Assembly (NCBI GenBank): GCA_000720375.1
Contig: JOAA01000011.1
Span: 221,083-285,082, forward strand
Source of the DNA: Rhodococcus rhodnii
Lineage (GTDB): Bacteria > Actinomycetota > Actinomycetes > Mycobacteriales > Pseudonocardiaceae
Direction: 5' to 3'
Length of the DNA: 64,000 nt
Positions 1-9,440 of the stretch are shown here, piece after piece. The notes under the pieces are model-generated. The model saw only the letters and a program-made list of their open reading frames with translations. It was not told the DNA's origin and searched no databases. How positions within the stretch are numbered: the first letter of the stretch is position 1; the number at the start of each line of letters is the position of its first letter. The position numbers were made by a program, and so were the translations under genes.

Positions 1-121
1 ACCACGGCGACCCGTTCACCCTCGGCACGGAACCAGTGATCCTGCCGATCCCCGGACCGCCTGACCACCCCACCCCACACCAGCCACACGGCCGCGCCCC
101 CACCCGCCGCCGGCCACGGTA

Positions 122-364
122 GGAATCCGCGCCAACGGCCCGACGGCGGAAGTCCGCCCCAATGGCTCGACGGTAGAACTTCGTGTCAACGGCCCGAGGT
201 TTGGACTTCGTGCCAAGGGCTCGACGGTGGAACTCCGTGCCAAGGGCTCGACGGCAGGACTCCGTGCCAAGGGCCCGAGGTTTGGACTTCGTGTCAACGG
301 CCTGACGTTAGGACTTCGTGCCAAGGGCCCGGCGTGAGAACTCCGTGCCAACGGTCCGTTCGCA
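122..364. repeat. 27-bp tandem repeat array, nine units
   Basis: Nine consecutive units recur at exactly 27 bp: the CCAA or TCAA in each falls at 132, 159, 186, 213, 240, 267, 294, 321 and 348. A typical unit contains CGTGCCAAGGGC followed by a variable half. The period is a multiple of three, so all frames stay open, and the minus strand reads as a nine-residue PLARS-type repeat. I see no start signal or recognisable protein around it and treat it as non-coding. The preceding bases 1-121 hold nothing I can identify. Confidence 0.85.
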
Positions 365-447
365 AATCCAGTTGTCCACAACCACCCGATGCCCCTTTGA
401 CCAGCCGATATCCCCGATAGAATGGGACCGGGGACGCCCCCCGGGAG
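362..447 (-). repeat. Dispersed repeat copy A, contains a palindromic DnaA box
   Basis: About 85 bp that reappear in opposite orientation at 6018-6106. Shared blocks include GGGGGGCGTCCCCGGT, CCATTCTATCGGG and CTGGTCAAAGGGG (read on the minus strand), ending in the palindrome TTGTGGACAA. That palindrome at 372-381 contains TTGTCCACA, the actinobacterial DnaA box. Identity by eye is roughly 80-85%. No protein-coding role is evident. Confidence 0.75.
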
Positions 448-689
448 CGGTGGGGGATGTCCGGGTGCAGGGCGTGGCTGGACTGAACGGGGGTAGGGCC
501 AGCACCCCCTGGGAAATGGATGCCAACTCCAGCGCGAGGGAAGACCCTGACGCGTAGCTTCCTTGATGACGATCCACTCAGGGTTGGCGACCCGGGTCGG
601 CTCGGGGTGGTCCCCGATGCCGGTTCCCCGCCGACTCAATAGCTTTGGACCGTCGCTTGAAGTAGTCCGATGGGGAGCAGGAGATGGAC

Positions 690-1526
690 ATGTCTCGTCG
701 TGTTGTGCTGGGGGTCTGCGCGATCGGCGTGGGGACGCTTCTGCTGTCCGGGTGCGATGGGTTTCGGGTGTCGTCGTCCACCTTCAGCGACACGACGGAC
801 CTCACGCAGAAGGTCGCCACGGTCCGGATCGACAACGGTGCGGGGGCCGTGCGGATCCGAATCGGGGCGACCCCCTCGGTGCGCCGGACTGTGTACTACC
901 GCAACAACGACAAGCCTGGGCAGACCCACCGTGTCGAAGGCGACACGCTGATCCTCGACCACTGCGATCAGCGCAACTGCTCGGTCGACTACGAGGTCAC
1001 GTTGCCGGCCGCGGCCAAAGTCATGGGTGAGGTCGGGTCCGGCGAGATCGACCTCGCGGGCATGTCCGAGGTGGGGGTAAGGGCCGGGTCCGGGGACGTC
1101 CGGGTGCGGGACATCTCCGGTCCGGTCGCCGTCAACGTCGGCTCGGGGCGGGTCGAGTTGACCAGCCTCGCGCAGTCCGCCGTTGTCGATGCGAGCTCAG
1201 GGGACGTCACGCTCAGCGACGTCAAGGGGGACGTCACCGTCTTGTCCCGGTCCGGCGAGGTCAATGCCAGCGGGATCGGCGGCAAGGCGGCGGTGGAGAG
1301 CTCGTCCGGCGATGTCCGGGTCGACATGGCCACTGCCCAGAGCGTCAAGGTGACCGCGAGCAGCGGCCGGATCAACGTCACTGTGCCGCGCGGCCAGACG
1401 TACAAGGCGGACGTCACCACCAGCAGCGGCGAGAAGCTGGTCAACGTCGACACCAGCCCGCAGTCGCCGTACGTGCTTGACCTGGACGCGAGCAGCGGTG
1501 ACATCCAGGTCGACTACCGCGTCTGA
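690..1526 (+). CDS. DUF4097-family beta-strand repeat lipoprotein
   Basis: Predicted exported lipoprotein of about 278 residues. The N-terminus has a basic SRR, a hydrophobic stretch and the lipobox LLSGC, so the mature protein should be anchored outside the membrane through Cys. The rest is a regular array of short beta-strand repeats with recurring SGD and SSG turns (SGDVRV, SSGDVTL, SSGRINV), as in the DUF4097 adhesin-like beta-helix family. The ATG at 690 is preferred over the one at 684 because the GGAGCAGGAG ribosome site ends six bases before it. Function is unknown; homologues are found near stress and sigma-factor genes. It is separated from dnaK by the HAIR-bearing promoter and is probably a separate transcript. 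Confidence 0.8.
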   Translation: MSRRVVLGVCAIGVGTLLLSGCDGFRVSSSTFSDTTDLTQKVATVRIDNGAGAVRIRIGATPSVRRTVYYRNNDKPGQTHRVEGDTLILDHCDQRNCSVDYEVTLPAAAKVMGEVGSGEIDLAGMSEVGVRAGSGDVRVRDISGPVAVNVGSGRVELTSLAQSAVVDASSGDVTLSDVKGDVTVLSRSGEVNASGIGGKAAVESSSGDVRVDMATAQSVKVTASSGRINVTVPRGQTYKADVTTSSGEKLVNVDTSPQSPYVLDLDASSGDIQVDYRV

Positions 1527-1573
1527 TCTCCGGGGAACAAACCCCGCACCCCGCTCGTTGGCCTGTCAGGAAG

Positions 1574-1649
1574 GTTGAGCGGCATCCGCTCAAGTCTGAT
1601 TTGACCGGCGACGACTCTCGGTAGCAGACTTGAGCCACACACGCTCAAG
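1574..1649 (+). promoter_or_regulatory. dnaK promoter with two HAIR operators for HspR
   Basis: Two inverted repeats match the HspR-associated inverted repeat CTTGAG-N9-CTCAAG: GTTGAG at 1574-1579 with CTCAAG at 1589-1594, and CTTGAG at 1629-1634 with CTCAAG at 1644-1649. A plausible -35 TTGACC lies between them at 1601-1606. HspR is encoded by the last gene of this operon, so this is a feedback loop: HspR with DnaK as co-repressor, as established in Streptomyces, would shut off the operon until DnaK is titrated by unfolded protein. Confidence 0.92.
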
Positions 1650-1676
1650 GCGAAGAAACACTACCGGGAGGATTCC

Positions 1677-3533
1677 ATGGCGCGAGCGGTCGGCATCGAC
1701 CTGGGGACGACCAACTCCGTCGTCGCCGTTCTCGAAGGCGGTGAGCCGACGGTCATCGCCAACTCCGAGGGTTCGCGGACGACCCCGTCCATCGTCGCCT
1801 TCGCCAAGAACGGCGAGGTGCTCGTCGGCCAGCCGGCGAAGAACCAGGCGGTCACCAACGTGGACCGCACCATCCGCTCGGTCAAGCGGCACATCGGCTC
1901 CGACTGGAAGACCGATGAGATCGACACCAAGCGCTACACCGCGCAGGAGATCTCCGCGCGCGTGCTGATGAAGCTCAAGCGCGACGCCGAGTCCTACCTC
2001 GGCGAGCAGATCACCGACGCCGTCATCACCGTCCCCGCCTACTTCGAGGACGCCCAGCGGCAGGCCACCAAGGAAGCCGGCCAGATCGCCGGCCTGAACG
2101 TGCTGCGGATCGTGAACGAGCCGACCGCGGCCGCGCTGGCCTACGGCCTGGACAAGGGCGAGAAGGAACAGACCATCCTGGTCTTCGACCTCGGTGGCGG
2201 TACCTTCGACGTCTCCCTGCTGGAGATCGGCGACGGTGTCGTCGAGGTCCGCGCGACCAGCGGTGACAACCACCTCGGTGGTGACGACTGGGACCAGCGC
2301 ATCGTCGACTGGCTGGTGGACAAGTTCAAGCAGTCCAGCGGCATCGACCTGACCAAGGACAAGATGGCGCTGCAGCGGATCCGTGAGGCCGCTGAGAAGG
2401 CCAAGATCGAGCTGTCCAGCTCGACCAGCGCCAACATCAACCTGCCGTACATCACGGTGGACGCGGACAAGAACCCGCTGTTCCTCGACGAGACCCTGAC
2501 CCGCGCGGAGTTCCAGCGGATCACCTCCGACCTGCTGGACCGCACCCGTGCGCCGTTCCACAACGTGATCAAGGACGCCGGCATCAACCTCGGCGACATC
2601 GACCACGTCGTGCTCGTCGGTGGCTCGACGCGGATGCCCGCGGTGACCGAGCTGGTCAAGGAGCTGACCGGCGGCAAGGAGCCCAACAAGGGCGTCAACC
2701 CGGACGAGGTCGTGGCCGTCGGTGCCGCGCTGCAGGCTGGTGTGCTCAAGGGCGAGGTCAAGGACGTCCTGCTGCTGGACGTGACCCCGTTGTCGCTGGG
2801 CATCGAGACCAAGGGTGGCGTGTTCACCAAGCTCATCGAGCGCAACACCACCATCCCGACCAAGCGCTCGGAGATCTTCTCCACCGCGGACGACAACCAG
2901 ACCACCGTCGGCATCCAGGTCTTCCAGGGTGAGCGTGAGTTCGCCGTGCACAACAAGAAGCTGGGCACGTTCGACCTGACCGGTCTGCCCCCGGCTCCGC
3001 GTGGCGTACCGCAGATCGAGGTCACCTTCGACATCGACGCGAACGGCATCGTGCACGTCTCCGCGAAGGACCTGGGCACCGGCAAGGAGCAGTCGATGAC
3101 CATCACGGGCGGCTCGGCGCTGCCCAAGGAGGACATCGACCGGATGGTCAAGGACGCCGAGGCGCACGCCGAGGAGGACAAGCGCCGCCGCGAGGAGGCC
3201 GAGACCCGCAACCAGGCCGAGACGCTGGTCTACCAGACCGAGAAGTTCTTGAAGGACAACGAGGACAAGGTCCCGGCCGACGCCAAGGACAAGGTCAACG
3301 CGGCCATCGCGGAGGCCAACGAGGCGCTCAAGGGCGAGGACACGGCCAAGATCAAGGCCGCGGTCGAGAAGTTGTCACAGGAGTCGCAGGCGATGGGCGC
3401 GGCGATGTACGCGTCCGCCAACGCGGCAGGCGGCGGTGAAGGTGCTCAGGCCGGCGGTGCCGGTGGTGCGGGTACCCCGCCGAAGGACGACGTTGTTGAC
3501 GCCGAGATCGTCGACGAGGACGAGAAGAAGTGA
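1677..3533 (+). CDS. dnaK: Molecular chaperone DnaK (Hsp70)
   Basis: Cytoplasmic Hsp70 ATPase of 618 residues, full length. The N-terminal nucleotide-binding domain begins [14 protein letters not shown] with the phosphate-1 loop and carries [13 protein letters not shown] near residue 165 and the [10 protein letters not shown] adenosine motif. The substrate-binding domain and helical lid follow, and the C-terminus is Gly/Ala-rich ending in the acidic DEDEKK tail. GGGAGG precedes the ATG. It works with GrpE and DnaJ encoded directly downstream and is also the co-repressor of HspR in actinomycetes. Its stop overlaps the grpE start in GTGA, implying translational coupling. Confidence 0.99.
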   Translation: MARAVGIDLGTTNSVVAVLEGGEPTVIANSEGSRTTPSIVAFAKNGEVLVGQPAKNQAVTNVDRTIRSVKRHIGSDWKTDEIDTKRYTAQEISARVLMKLKRDAESYLGEQITDAVITVPAYFEDAQRQATKEAGQIAGLNVLRIVNEPTAAALAYGLDKGEKEQTILVFDLGGGTFDVSLLEIGDGVVEVRATSGDNHLGGDDWDQRIVDWLVDKFKQSSGIDLTKDKMALQRIREAAEKAKIELSSSTSANINLPYITVDADKNPLFLDETLTRAEFQRITSDLLDRTRAPFHNVIKDAGINLGDIDHVVLVGGSTRMPAVTELVKELTGGKEPNKGVNPDEVVAVGAALQAGVLKGEVKDVLLLDVTPLSLGIETKGGVFTKLIERNTTIPTKRSEIFSTADDNQTTVGIQVFQGEREFAVHNKKLGTFDLTGLPPAPRGVPQIEVTFDIDANGIVHVSAKDLGTGKEQSMTITGGSALPKEDIDRMVKDAEAHAEEDKRRREEAETRNQAETLVYQTEKFLKDNEDKVPADAKDKVNAAIAEANEALKGEDTAKIKAAVEKLSQESQAMGAAMYASANAAGGGEGAQAGGAGGAGTPPKDDVVDAEIVDEDEKK

Positions 3534-4240
3534 CCGATCAGGGACCGCACGACAACAACTCCGCTGCTGAGGAGCCACGGGTGGTAGTGCGCGACCGACG
3601 CCGGATCGACCCGGAAACCGGTCAGGTCAAGACCGTCACCGAGGAGGTGCCCGTCGACGAGACGGGTGCCCCCGAGGGCGGCAAGCACGCGGCGACCGAC
3701 GAGGCCGCCGATCTGCCAGTGGTCGAAGCCGAGATCGTCAGCGAGGAAGTCTCGCTGAAGAACCAGGTCGAAGAGCGCACGAAGGACCTGCAGCGACTGC
3801 AGGCCGAGTTCGCCAACTACCGCAAGCGCGTGGACCGCGACCGCGAGAGCGTGGTCGTCAACGCCAAGGCTTCGGTGGTCAACGAGCTGCTCGCGGTGCT
3901 CGACGACCTCGAGCGAGCGGCCGCGCACGGCGACCTGACCGGCGCGTTCAAGGCGGTGGCGGACAAGCTGACCGCCACGCTGCAGCGCGTCGGGCTGGAG
4001 CCGTTCGGCCACGAGAACGAGCCGTTCGACCCGTCCGTGCACGAGGCAGTGCAGCACGACACGTCCCCGGACGTGCAGGGTCCGACCGTGACCGCGGTGT
4101 TGCGCCGCGGCTACCGGATCGGCGAGAAGACGCTGCGTCCCGCGCTGGTGGCCGTGACCGACCACGAGCCCGGTGCACCGGCCCAGGAGTGGGTCGAACC
4201 GTCCGAAGGACAGCCTGATGGTTCGGCGGACCGGAACTAA
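3530..4240 (+). CDS. grpE: Nucleotide exchange factor GrpE
   Basis: GrpE of 236 residues releases ADP from DnaK. The first 75 residues are charged and probably disordered; a long coiled coil follows ([19 protein letters not shown]), with the GrpE signature FANYRKR at its end, then the C-terminal beta domain that contacts DnaK ([21 protein letters not shown] region). It begins with GTG overlapping the dnaK stop by four bases. It is longer than E. coli GrpE because of the N-terminal extension, which is usual in actinomycetes. Confidence 0.97.
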   Translation: MTDQGPHDNNSAAEEPRVVVRDRRRIDPETGQVKTVTEEVPVDETGAPEGGKHAATDEAADLPVVEAEIVSEEVSLKNQVEERTKDLQRLQAEFANYRKRVDRDRESVVVNAKASVVNELLAVLDDLERAAAHGDLTGAFKAVADKLTATLQRVGLEPFGHENEPFDPSVHEAVQHDTSPDVQGPTVTAVLRRGYRIGEKTLRPALVAVTDHEPGAPAQEWVEPSEGQPDGSADRN

Positions 4241-4264
4241 GCAACAGAAGGGAGGGGACGTCCG

Positions 4265-5434
4265 GTGAGCGCGAGGGACTGGATCGACAAGGACTTCTAC
4301 CGTGAGCTGGGCGTCTCGTCCAGCGCGACGGACGCGGACATCAAGAAGGCCTACCGCAAGCTGGCCAGGGAGTTGCACCCGGACGCCAATCCGGGCAACA
4401 CCGAGGCCGAGACGCGGTTCAAGGCGGTGTCCGAGGCGTACGGCGTGATCGGTGACCCCGAGAAGCGTAAGCAGTACGACGAGGCTCGCCGCCTGTTCGG
4501 CGGCGGGCTGCGTGGGTTCGGCAGTGGCGGCCCGGGCGGCGGCTTCGATGTCAGCGACATCTTCGGCGGCGCCAACGCACAGGGCGCGGGCGGCAGCTTC
4601 AGCGGCCTCGGCGACATCCTCGGCGGCCTGTTCGGCAGGCGCGGCCAGGGATCGACCGCAGGCCGGCCCCGGCGCGGCGCGGACGTGGACACCGAGATCC
4701 GGATCGACTTCCTGGAAGCGATCCGCGGTGCGACCGTCCCTTTGCGACTGTCCAGCCCGTCCACATGTGGGACGTGCAACGGCAACGGCGCCCGGCCGGG
4801 TACCCAGCCCCGCACCTGTCCGACGTGTAACGGCGCGGGCCTGATCACGCGCAGCCAAGGCGCTTTCGCCTTCAGCGAGCCGTGCCGCGACTGCCGCGGC
4901 ACCGGCCGGATCGTCGACGACCCGTGCCCCGAGTGCGGCGGCGACGGCGTGAGCACCAAGAGCCGCACGTTGACTGTTCGTATTCCGCCAGGCGTGGAGG
5001 ACGACCAGAAGATCAGACTGGCCGAACAAGGCGAACCCGGCCAGAACGGCGGGCACGCCGGTGACCTGTACGTGCGCGTGCACGTCACCCCGCACGCGGT
5101 GTTCGGCCGCTCGGGCAACGACGTGACGATCACCGTGCCGGTCACGTTTCAAGAACTGGCACTCGGCACCACGCTGACCGTGCCCACTCTGGACGGCAAG
5201 GTGTCGCTGCGCGTCGCCGCGGGTACAGCCAACGGCAGGGTTTTCCGTGTCCGCGGCAAGGGCGTGGCCAAACGCGACGGTGCCGCGGGCGACTTGCTGG
5301 TCACCGTGCAGGTGGCAGTGCCGAACAAGCTCTCCGACGAGGCCAAGGCCGCGATGGAGGAGTACGCGAAGGCGACTTCGGACCACGACCCCCGGCCGGA
5401 GTTGACGGCGATGCTGAAGCAGAGGAGCGAGTAG
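4265..5434 (+). CDS. dnaJ: Chaperone DnaJ (Hsp40, type I)
   Basis: J-domain co-chaperone of 389 residues that stimulates DnaK ATPase and delivers substrates. The J domain spans residues 10-75 with the essential HPD at 38-40. A Gly/Phe-rich linker follows, then four CxxCxGxG zinc motifs ([32 protein letters not shown]) and the C-terminal substrate-binding domains, so this is a complete type I DnaJ. It starts with GTG after GGGAGGGG. hspR follows with no gap, which places it in the same operon. Confidence 0.97.
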   Translation: MSARDWIDKDFYRELGVSSSATDADIKKAYRKLARELHPDANPGNTEAETRFKAVSEAYGVIGDPEKRKQYDEARRLFGGGLRGFGSGGPGGGFDVSDIFGGANAQGAGGSFSGLGDILGGLFGRRGQGSTAGRPRRGADVDTEIRIDFLEAIRGATVPLRLSSPSTCGTCNGNGARPGTQPRTCPTCNGAGLITRSQGAFAFSEPCRDCRGTGRIVDDPCPECGGDGVSTKSRTLTVRIPPGVEDDQKIRLAEQGEPGQNGGHAGDLYVRVHVTPHAVFGRSGNDVTITVPVTFQELALGTTLTVPTLDGKVSLRVAAGTANGRVFRVRGKGVAKRDGAAGDLLVTVQVAVPNKLSDEAKAAMEEYAKATSDHDPRPELTAMLKQRSE

Positions 5435-5887
5435 ATGATGCCCTCGTTTCCCAGCGGTGTCCCCTTTCCGGCGAACGCGGACGAGGACACCCCGATCTTC
5501 GTGATCTCGGTGGCCGCGCAACTGTCCGGCCTGCACGCGCAAACCCTGCGCAGCTACGACCGTCTGGGGCTGGTCTCACCCGGCCGGACCTCAGGCGGCG
5601 GCCGCAGGTACTCCATGCGTGACATCGCGGTGCTGCGCGAGGTTCAGCGCCTGTCCCAAGAGGAAGGCGTGAACCTCGCGGGCATCAAGCGGATCATCCA
5701 CCTGGAGAACCAGGTGACCGCCCTGCAGGCCCGCGTCGAGGAGCTCACTCACGAACTGGCCGCGGCGTACGCGGCAGCCGAGCAGGCGGCCGCAGCCGTG
5801 CACAAGTCCTATCGGCACGAACTGGTCCCGGTGCACAAGCCGAAAACCGCCTTGGTGGTCTGGAAACCACAGCCCCGCCGCGGCTAA
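5435..5887 (+). CDS. hspR: Heat-shock repressor HspR (MerR family)
   Basis: Repressor of 150 residues. A MerR-type winged helix-turn-helix occupies about residues 28-95 (VISVAAQLSGLHAQTLRSYD and the RRYSMRDI wing); a coiled-coil dimerisation helix follows (LENQVTALQARVEELTHEL) and a basic tail. The family binds HAIR operators, two of which precede dnaK here and one clpB, so both transcription units should be its targets. The first codon abuts the dnaJ stop; ATG at 5438 is an alternative start. Function and position both agree with Streptomyces and Mycobacterium HspR. Confidence 0.95.
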   Translation: MMPSFPSGVPFPANADEDTPIFVISVAAQLSGLHAQTLRSYDRLGLVSPGRTSGGGRRYSMRDIAVLREVQRLSQEEGVNLAGIKRIIHLENQVTALQARVEELTHELAAAYAAAEQAAAAVHKSYRHELVPVHKPKTALVVWKPQPRRG

Positions 5888-6017
5888 GAACCAGTCATCC
5901 ATCCCCGGCCTTGACTTCGACCCCTCAGGTCAAGCTCAAGGCTGGCGGCATGTTCGGACACAAAAGCCCGCCACCAAGCCAATCCGGCCGCCCCGGTCCC
6001 CAATGCAGCCCCCGCCC

Positions 6018-6106
6018 ATCCCGGGGGGCGTCCCCGGTTCCATTCTATCGGGAATGAGGCCTGGTCAAAGGGGTACTGGCGGGTTGTGGACAACCAGATT
6101 TGTGGA
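6018..6106 (+). repeat. Dispersed repeat copy B, contains DnaA boxes
   Basis: Second copy, in inverted orientation, of the element at 362-447. It shares GGGGGGCGTCCCCGGT, CCATTCTATCGGG, CTGGTCAAAGGGG and the TTGTGGACAA palindrome at 6084-6093, followed by TGTGGATGA at 6101. It lies in the 335-bp gap between hspR and the convergent flavohemoprotein gene. The first part of that gap (5900-5940) has a weak hairpin around CTTGAC/GTCAAG that could be the operon terminator; nothing else was seen there. Confidence 0.75.
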
Positions 6107-6222
6107 TGATCCCTTTGCCGTGCCTGGGTTTGTTCGCTGGTACTCGAAGGCGACGAAACGCCCTGCTCAACCAGCACGGCGTTGGTGACGAGTCCCGGAA
6201 TTGACCCCAGTAAGCCCGTTGC

Positions 6223-7425
6223 CTAGTCCAAAGTGAACGGGTCGTACGTGATGTGGTCCAGCGGCGTGCCGGCGACAAGCATTCGCGACACCGTCGACCT
6301 GATCATCCCGGGCGATCCGCTGACGAGCACGTCCCGATCAGCCCACGCGCCATAACGGGTGACCACATCGGCCAGCGTCCCGTGTTCCACCCCAGTGGCG
6401 TCCGGTTCGGACTCGAGAACGGGCACGACCGTCAGCCATGGGTTGGTCGCGGCCAGCTGCTGCAGGTTCTGCAGGTCGTACAGGTCGGACAAAACGCGTC
6501 CACCGTAGAACAGGTGCACGCGCGGGTTCTCGCCCCACTGGCTCAGCTCGTCGATGATCGCCCGCATGGGAGCGAGACCTGTCCCGCCGGCGACCATGAC
6601 TAAGTCCCTGGTGTTCGCCCTGTCCACGCTCATCCGGCCGATCGGCGGGCCGATTCGCCAGGTCTCGCCGATCTGGGTGTGCCCGACGATCGCCCGGCTG
6701 ACCCAGCCGCCGTCGACCGTCCGGATGTGGAAGTCGATCGTCCCGTCCTCGCGCGGTGCGTTGGCGGGCGAGAGGTAGCGCCACAGCCTGGGGCGGTGCG
6801 GGGTTTCCACGCTCACGTACTGCCCAGGTTGGTACGGCATCGGGTGGTCCGTCTGGACGGTCACCACGGCGAGGTCGTAGCCGATGCGGTGGTGGGCGAC
6901 GACGGTCGCGGGCCACCATGCGGGGCCGTCTTCGGCGTTCGCGGAGTCCAGCATCGCGCGGGCCATGATCGTGTAGGCCTCGGCCCAGGCACGTTCGATC
7001 TCATCGGTCCACGACTTGCCGGAGAACTTCTTCACCGCCGCGATCAACGCCGTGCCGACCGCCTCGTAGTGGGCGCTGATCACACCGAACTTACGGTGGT
7101 CGCGGCCGAGTTGGCGGAGGAACGGGTTCAGGTCGTCCGGCCGGTCCACCAGCTGGACGATGTGCACGAGCGCGCGCAGCAGGCGCGAACGCTGGACCTC
7201 CATGTTGGCGGGGAACATCTCGCGCGCGTTCGGCGACAGGCTGAACAGCATCCCGTAGAAGAACTTGGCGACCTCGTCGGCCTTGGGCTCGACGACGGCG
7301 AAGCTCTCCCGGATCAGCCGCACCATCGCGGCCGCGCCGGACGCGGCGTCCGCCGACCGCATCGTGGCGGGGCCGGCGGGCTTCGGGGTCTGGGGTATCG
7401 GGCTCACTACGGCGTTTGCGGTCAT
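6223..7425 (-). CDS. hmp: Flavohemoprotein (globin fused to FAD/NAD(P) reductase)
   Basis: Two-domain protein of 400 residues. The globin domain (about 30-165) has the proximal heme His110 in RDHRKFGV; the ferredoxin-reductase-like domain follows with the FAD motif RYLSPAN near 216, and the NAD(P)-binding GGTGLAP at 280-286. Family members are nitric oxide dioxygenases converting NO and O2 to nitrate, in the cytoplasm. The residues before 30 are a low-complexity extension. Divergent from the PNPOx-family gene across a 231-bp promoter region. A role in NO detoxification is inferred from the family; the actinobacterial branch is partly uncharacterised. Confidence 0.85.
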   Translation of the reverse strand: MTANAVVSPIPQTPKPAGPATMRSADAASGAAAMVRLIRESFAVVEPKADEVAKFFYGMLFSLSPNAREMFPANMEVQRSRLLRALVHIVQLVDRPDDLNPFLRQLGRDHRKFGVISAHYEAVGTALIAAVKKFSGKSWTDEIERAWAEAYTIMARAMLDSANAEDGPAWWPATVVAHHRIGYDLAVVTVQTDHPMPYQPGQYVSVETPHRPRLWRYLSPANAPREDGTIDFHIRTVDGGWVSRAIVGHTQIGETWRIGPPIGRMSVDRANTRDLVMVAGGTGLAPMRAIIDELSQWGENPRVHLFYGGRVLSDLYDLQNLQQLAATNPWLTVVPVLESEPDATGVEHGTLADVVTRYGAWADRDVLVSGSPGMIRSTVSRMLVAGTPLDHITYDPFTLD

Positions 7426-7656
7426 GGTCGGGGCACGGACTCCAACCTCTGGCTCAGACGTCTTGCGGGCGTCACGGTCTTCTCATGCATCCATCCCCCG
7501 ACAGGGTTGGACAGTAACCCGATTCTCGTGCGATGTCCGCCTTGATGCCACCTTCGTGTACTTGTGCGTGACGGTAAGTCCTCCGTATTCCCTCTTCCGG
7601 TGGACAACCGATAGGCGGGCTGGGCGCTCGCTCCTTGATATGAAACTGTTACGCGC

Positions 7657-8430
7657 GTGCCTTCCGCAACCCCGACCCCCACCGGCACCGCCGAGGCGCA
7701 CCTGCTGGACCTCGAACTGGCGGAGCCCCCACCCCGGCCACGGCCGAACCTCGCGGTCGTGACCACCGACATCGCCGATCCGCTCGCTGATTATGAGTCT
7801 GATCACTTGCCGGGTTCGCGTGGTGAGCATCTCCTCCAGTGCGCGTACGGCAGCCGCGACCGTGCCAAGAAGTTCTACGACAACCAGATGCTCGACCACC
7901 TCAACGACGCGATGATCGAGTTCGTCGGCCGGATGGAGATGGCCTTCATCGCCAGCGCGGACGCCAAGGGCGAGTGCGACTCGTCGTTCCGCGCCGGTCC
8001 GCCGGGCTTCCTGCAGGTGATCGACGCCAAACACATCGCCTACCCGGAGTACCGGGGCAACGGTGTGCACGCCAGTCTCGGCAACGTCAGTGAGAACCCG
8101 CACCTGGCCATCCTGATGGTCGACTTCGTCCGGGACTTGATCGGCCTGCACGTCAACGGCAAGGCGAGAGTGGTCGAGGACGCCGATCTGCGCGCCCGCC
8201 ACCCCGCCATCCCCACCGACTTCGACCGTGGCCGCACCCCCGAGCGCTGGGTCGTCGTCGAGGTGGAGGAGGCCTACATCCACTGCCGCAAGCACATCCC
8301 GCACCTGCAGCCGGTCGAGCGGACCCGGGACTGGGGCACCGACGATGCCAAGCGCAAGGGCGGCGACTACTTCGGAGCCAAGGCCACGACCAAGCCCTGG
8401 CAGCAGGTGGTGCACACTTCCGGCCAGTGA
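7657..8430 (+). CDS. Pyridoxamine 5'-phosphate oxidase-family protein
   Basis: Protein of about 257 residues with the split-barrel flavin-binding fold of the PNPOx family: RMEMAFIASADAKG and the later LIGLHVNGKARVVED strands are characteristic. Such proteins usually bind FMN or F420 and reduce small molecules; the substrate cannot be read from sequence. The GTG start follows no clear ribosome site, and the Pro/Thr-rich first 30 residues may not be translated. It shares a divergent promoter region with the flavohemoprotein and its stop overlaps the next MarR gene (GTGA), so the three may respond to the same redox or nitrosative signal. Confidence 0.8.
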   Translation: MPSATPTPTGTAEAHLLDLELAEPPPRPRPNLAVVTTDIADPLADYESDHLPGSRGEHLLQCAYGSRDRAKKFYDNQMLDHLNDAMIEFVGRMEMAFIASADAKGECDSSFRAGPPGFLQVIDAKHIAYPEYRGNGVHASLGNVSENPHLAILMVDFVRDLIGLHVNGKARVVEDADLRARHPAIPTDFDRGRTPERWVVVEVEEAYIHCRKHIPHLQPVERTRDWGTDDAKRKGGDYFGAKATTKPWQQVVHTSGQ

Positions 8431-8885
8431 ACAGCACGCACGATGAACCAGCCGGTGACCGGGAATCCGCGACCCGCGCACTGGAGCGCGAGCTTTCCGT
8501 GCTGTTCGGACGGGCCCGCAGCATCTCGTTGAGCCTGGCCGCCCGGGTCCACCCCGAGCTGGACGCGGCCTGCTACGCGCTGCTGTTGCACCTCGGTGAC
8601 ATCGGGCCGGTGCGTGCGGCCGACGTGGTCGAGCGCACCGGCTTGGACAAGTCGACGATAAGTCGCCAGATCGCCCGGCTCGAGGAGTTGGAGCTGGTCG
8701 AGCGGGTCGCCGACCCGCATGACGGGCGCGCCCGCCTGGTCCAGCTCACCGACGGCGGCACCGAGCGGCTCGCCACCGTTCGCAACGACCGCCGCGCCCG
8801 GCTGCACGCGATTCTCGATCGCTGGCCGACCGACGAGATCACCACGTTCTCCGCCCTGCTGGGCAAGCTCAACCAGGACCTCTGA
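8427..8885 (+). CDS. MarR-family transcriptional regulator
   Basis: Winged helix-turn-helix repressor of 152 residues: dimerisation helices at both ends, a recognition region VVERTGLDKSTISRQIARLE near residues 65-85 and the wing ADPHDGRARLVQLT. The GTG start overlaps the stop of the PNPOx-family gene, so they are co-translated, and the likely target is the divergent hmp/PNPOx promoter. The ligand is unknown. Distinct from the second MarR gene 42 bp downstream, which has its own operator-like palindrome. Confidence 0.88.
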   Translation: MNSTHDEPAGDRESATRALERELSVLFGRARSISLSLAARVHPELDAACYALLLHLGDIGPVRAADVVERTGLDKSTISRQIARLEELELVERVADPHDGRARLVQLTDGGTERLATVRNDRRARLHAILDRWPTDEITTFSALLGKLNQDL

Positions 8886-8893
8886 TCGGTATA

Positions 8894-8908
8894 GTTGTAT
8901 TAGGCAAC
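8894..8908 (+). promoter_or_regulatory. MarR-type operator overlapping a -10 element
   Basis: GTTGTATTAGGCAAC is a 15-bp inverted repeat with GTTG/CAAC ends, the size and symmetry of MarR-family operators. It overlaps TATAGT at 8890-8895, a good -10, and lies 19 bp before the second MarR start codon. Autorepression is inferred. Confidence 0.65.
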
Positions 8909-8927
8909 CAATGGTGGAGGTCTGGCG

Positions 8928-9374
8928 ATGAAGCCCACTCCGGAGGACTACATCGGCTTGATACGGCAGGTCCGTTCGCTGATGGAGATCCAGCACGCCA
9001 CCACCATGCGCAGCTGGGAAGAGACCCGGGTGCAACCAGGCGCGGGCAAGCTCCTCGCAGATCTGGCCTACCGCGGCGAATCCCGCGTCTCCGATCTCGC
9101 CGAACTGCGCTTCGTCGACGCCTCCGTGGTCAGCAGGCAAGCCGCCCAGTTGGAGAAACTCGGCCTGATCGAGCGCCGCCGGGCACCTGAGGACCGTCGT
9201 GCCGCCTTGCTGAGCGTGACGCCGGAGGGCGAGAAGATCCTTGAGCAGTGGCGTCAGCGTCAGGTGGACGCCATGGCCGAGGCGTTGAGCGACTGGGACG
9301 CCGATGAGGTCGCCGCCGCCACCGAGCATCTCGACCGGATCAACGTCGCCTTGCGGACACGCCTGTCGAGCTGA
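8928..9374 (+). CDS. MarR-family transcriptional regulator
   Basis: MarR regulator of 148 residues. The helix-turn-helix is YRGESRVSDLAELRFVDASV with recognition residues SVVSRQAAQLE, and the wing is RRAPEDRRAALLSVT. ATG at 8928 follows GGTGGAGG with good spacing. It has a separate promoter with an overlapping palindrome, suggesting autoregulation. No target beyond itself can be assigned; the next gene, clpB, is controlled through HAIR and lies beyond a 242-bp intergenic region. Confidence 0.87.
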   Translation: MKPTPEDYIGLIRQVRSLMEIQHATTMRSWEETRVQPGAGKLLADLAYRGESRVSDLAELRFVDASVVSRQAAQLEKLGLIERRRAPEDRRAALLSVTPEGEKILEQWRQRQVDAMAEALSDWDADEVAAATEHLDRINVALRTRLSS

Positions 9375-9440
9375 GGGTCACGCCAGGTCGAAACCGGTTA
9401 CACCCGGACGGCCGCTTGATCACTTCGCCATCACCCCGGG

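Noticed and set aside
16..639. Minus-strand open frame of 207 codons through the 27-bp array
   Set aside because: Its openness follows from the 27-bp period. It has no ribosome site and no known domain, and it covers a repeat with a DnaA box. Kept only as a remote possibility.
1590..3167. Long minus-strand frame opposite dnaK (also those opposite grpE/dnaJ, clpB and purA)
   Set aside because: High-GC third positions keep the antisense frame open. The sense genes are certain, and the antisense proteins are rich in Arg/Val/Leu with no domain.
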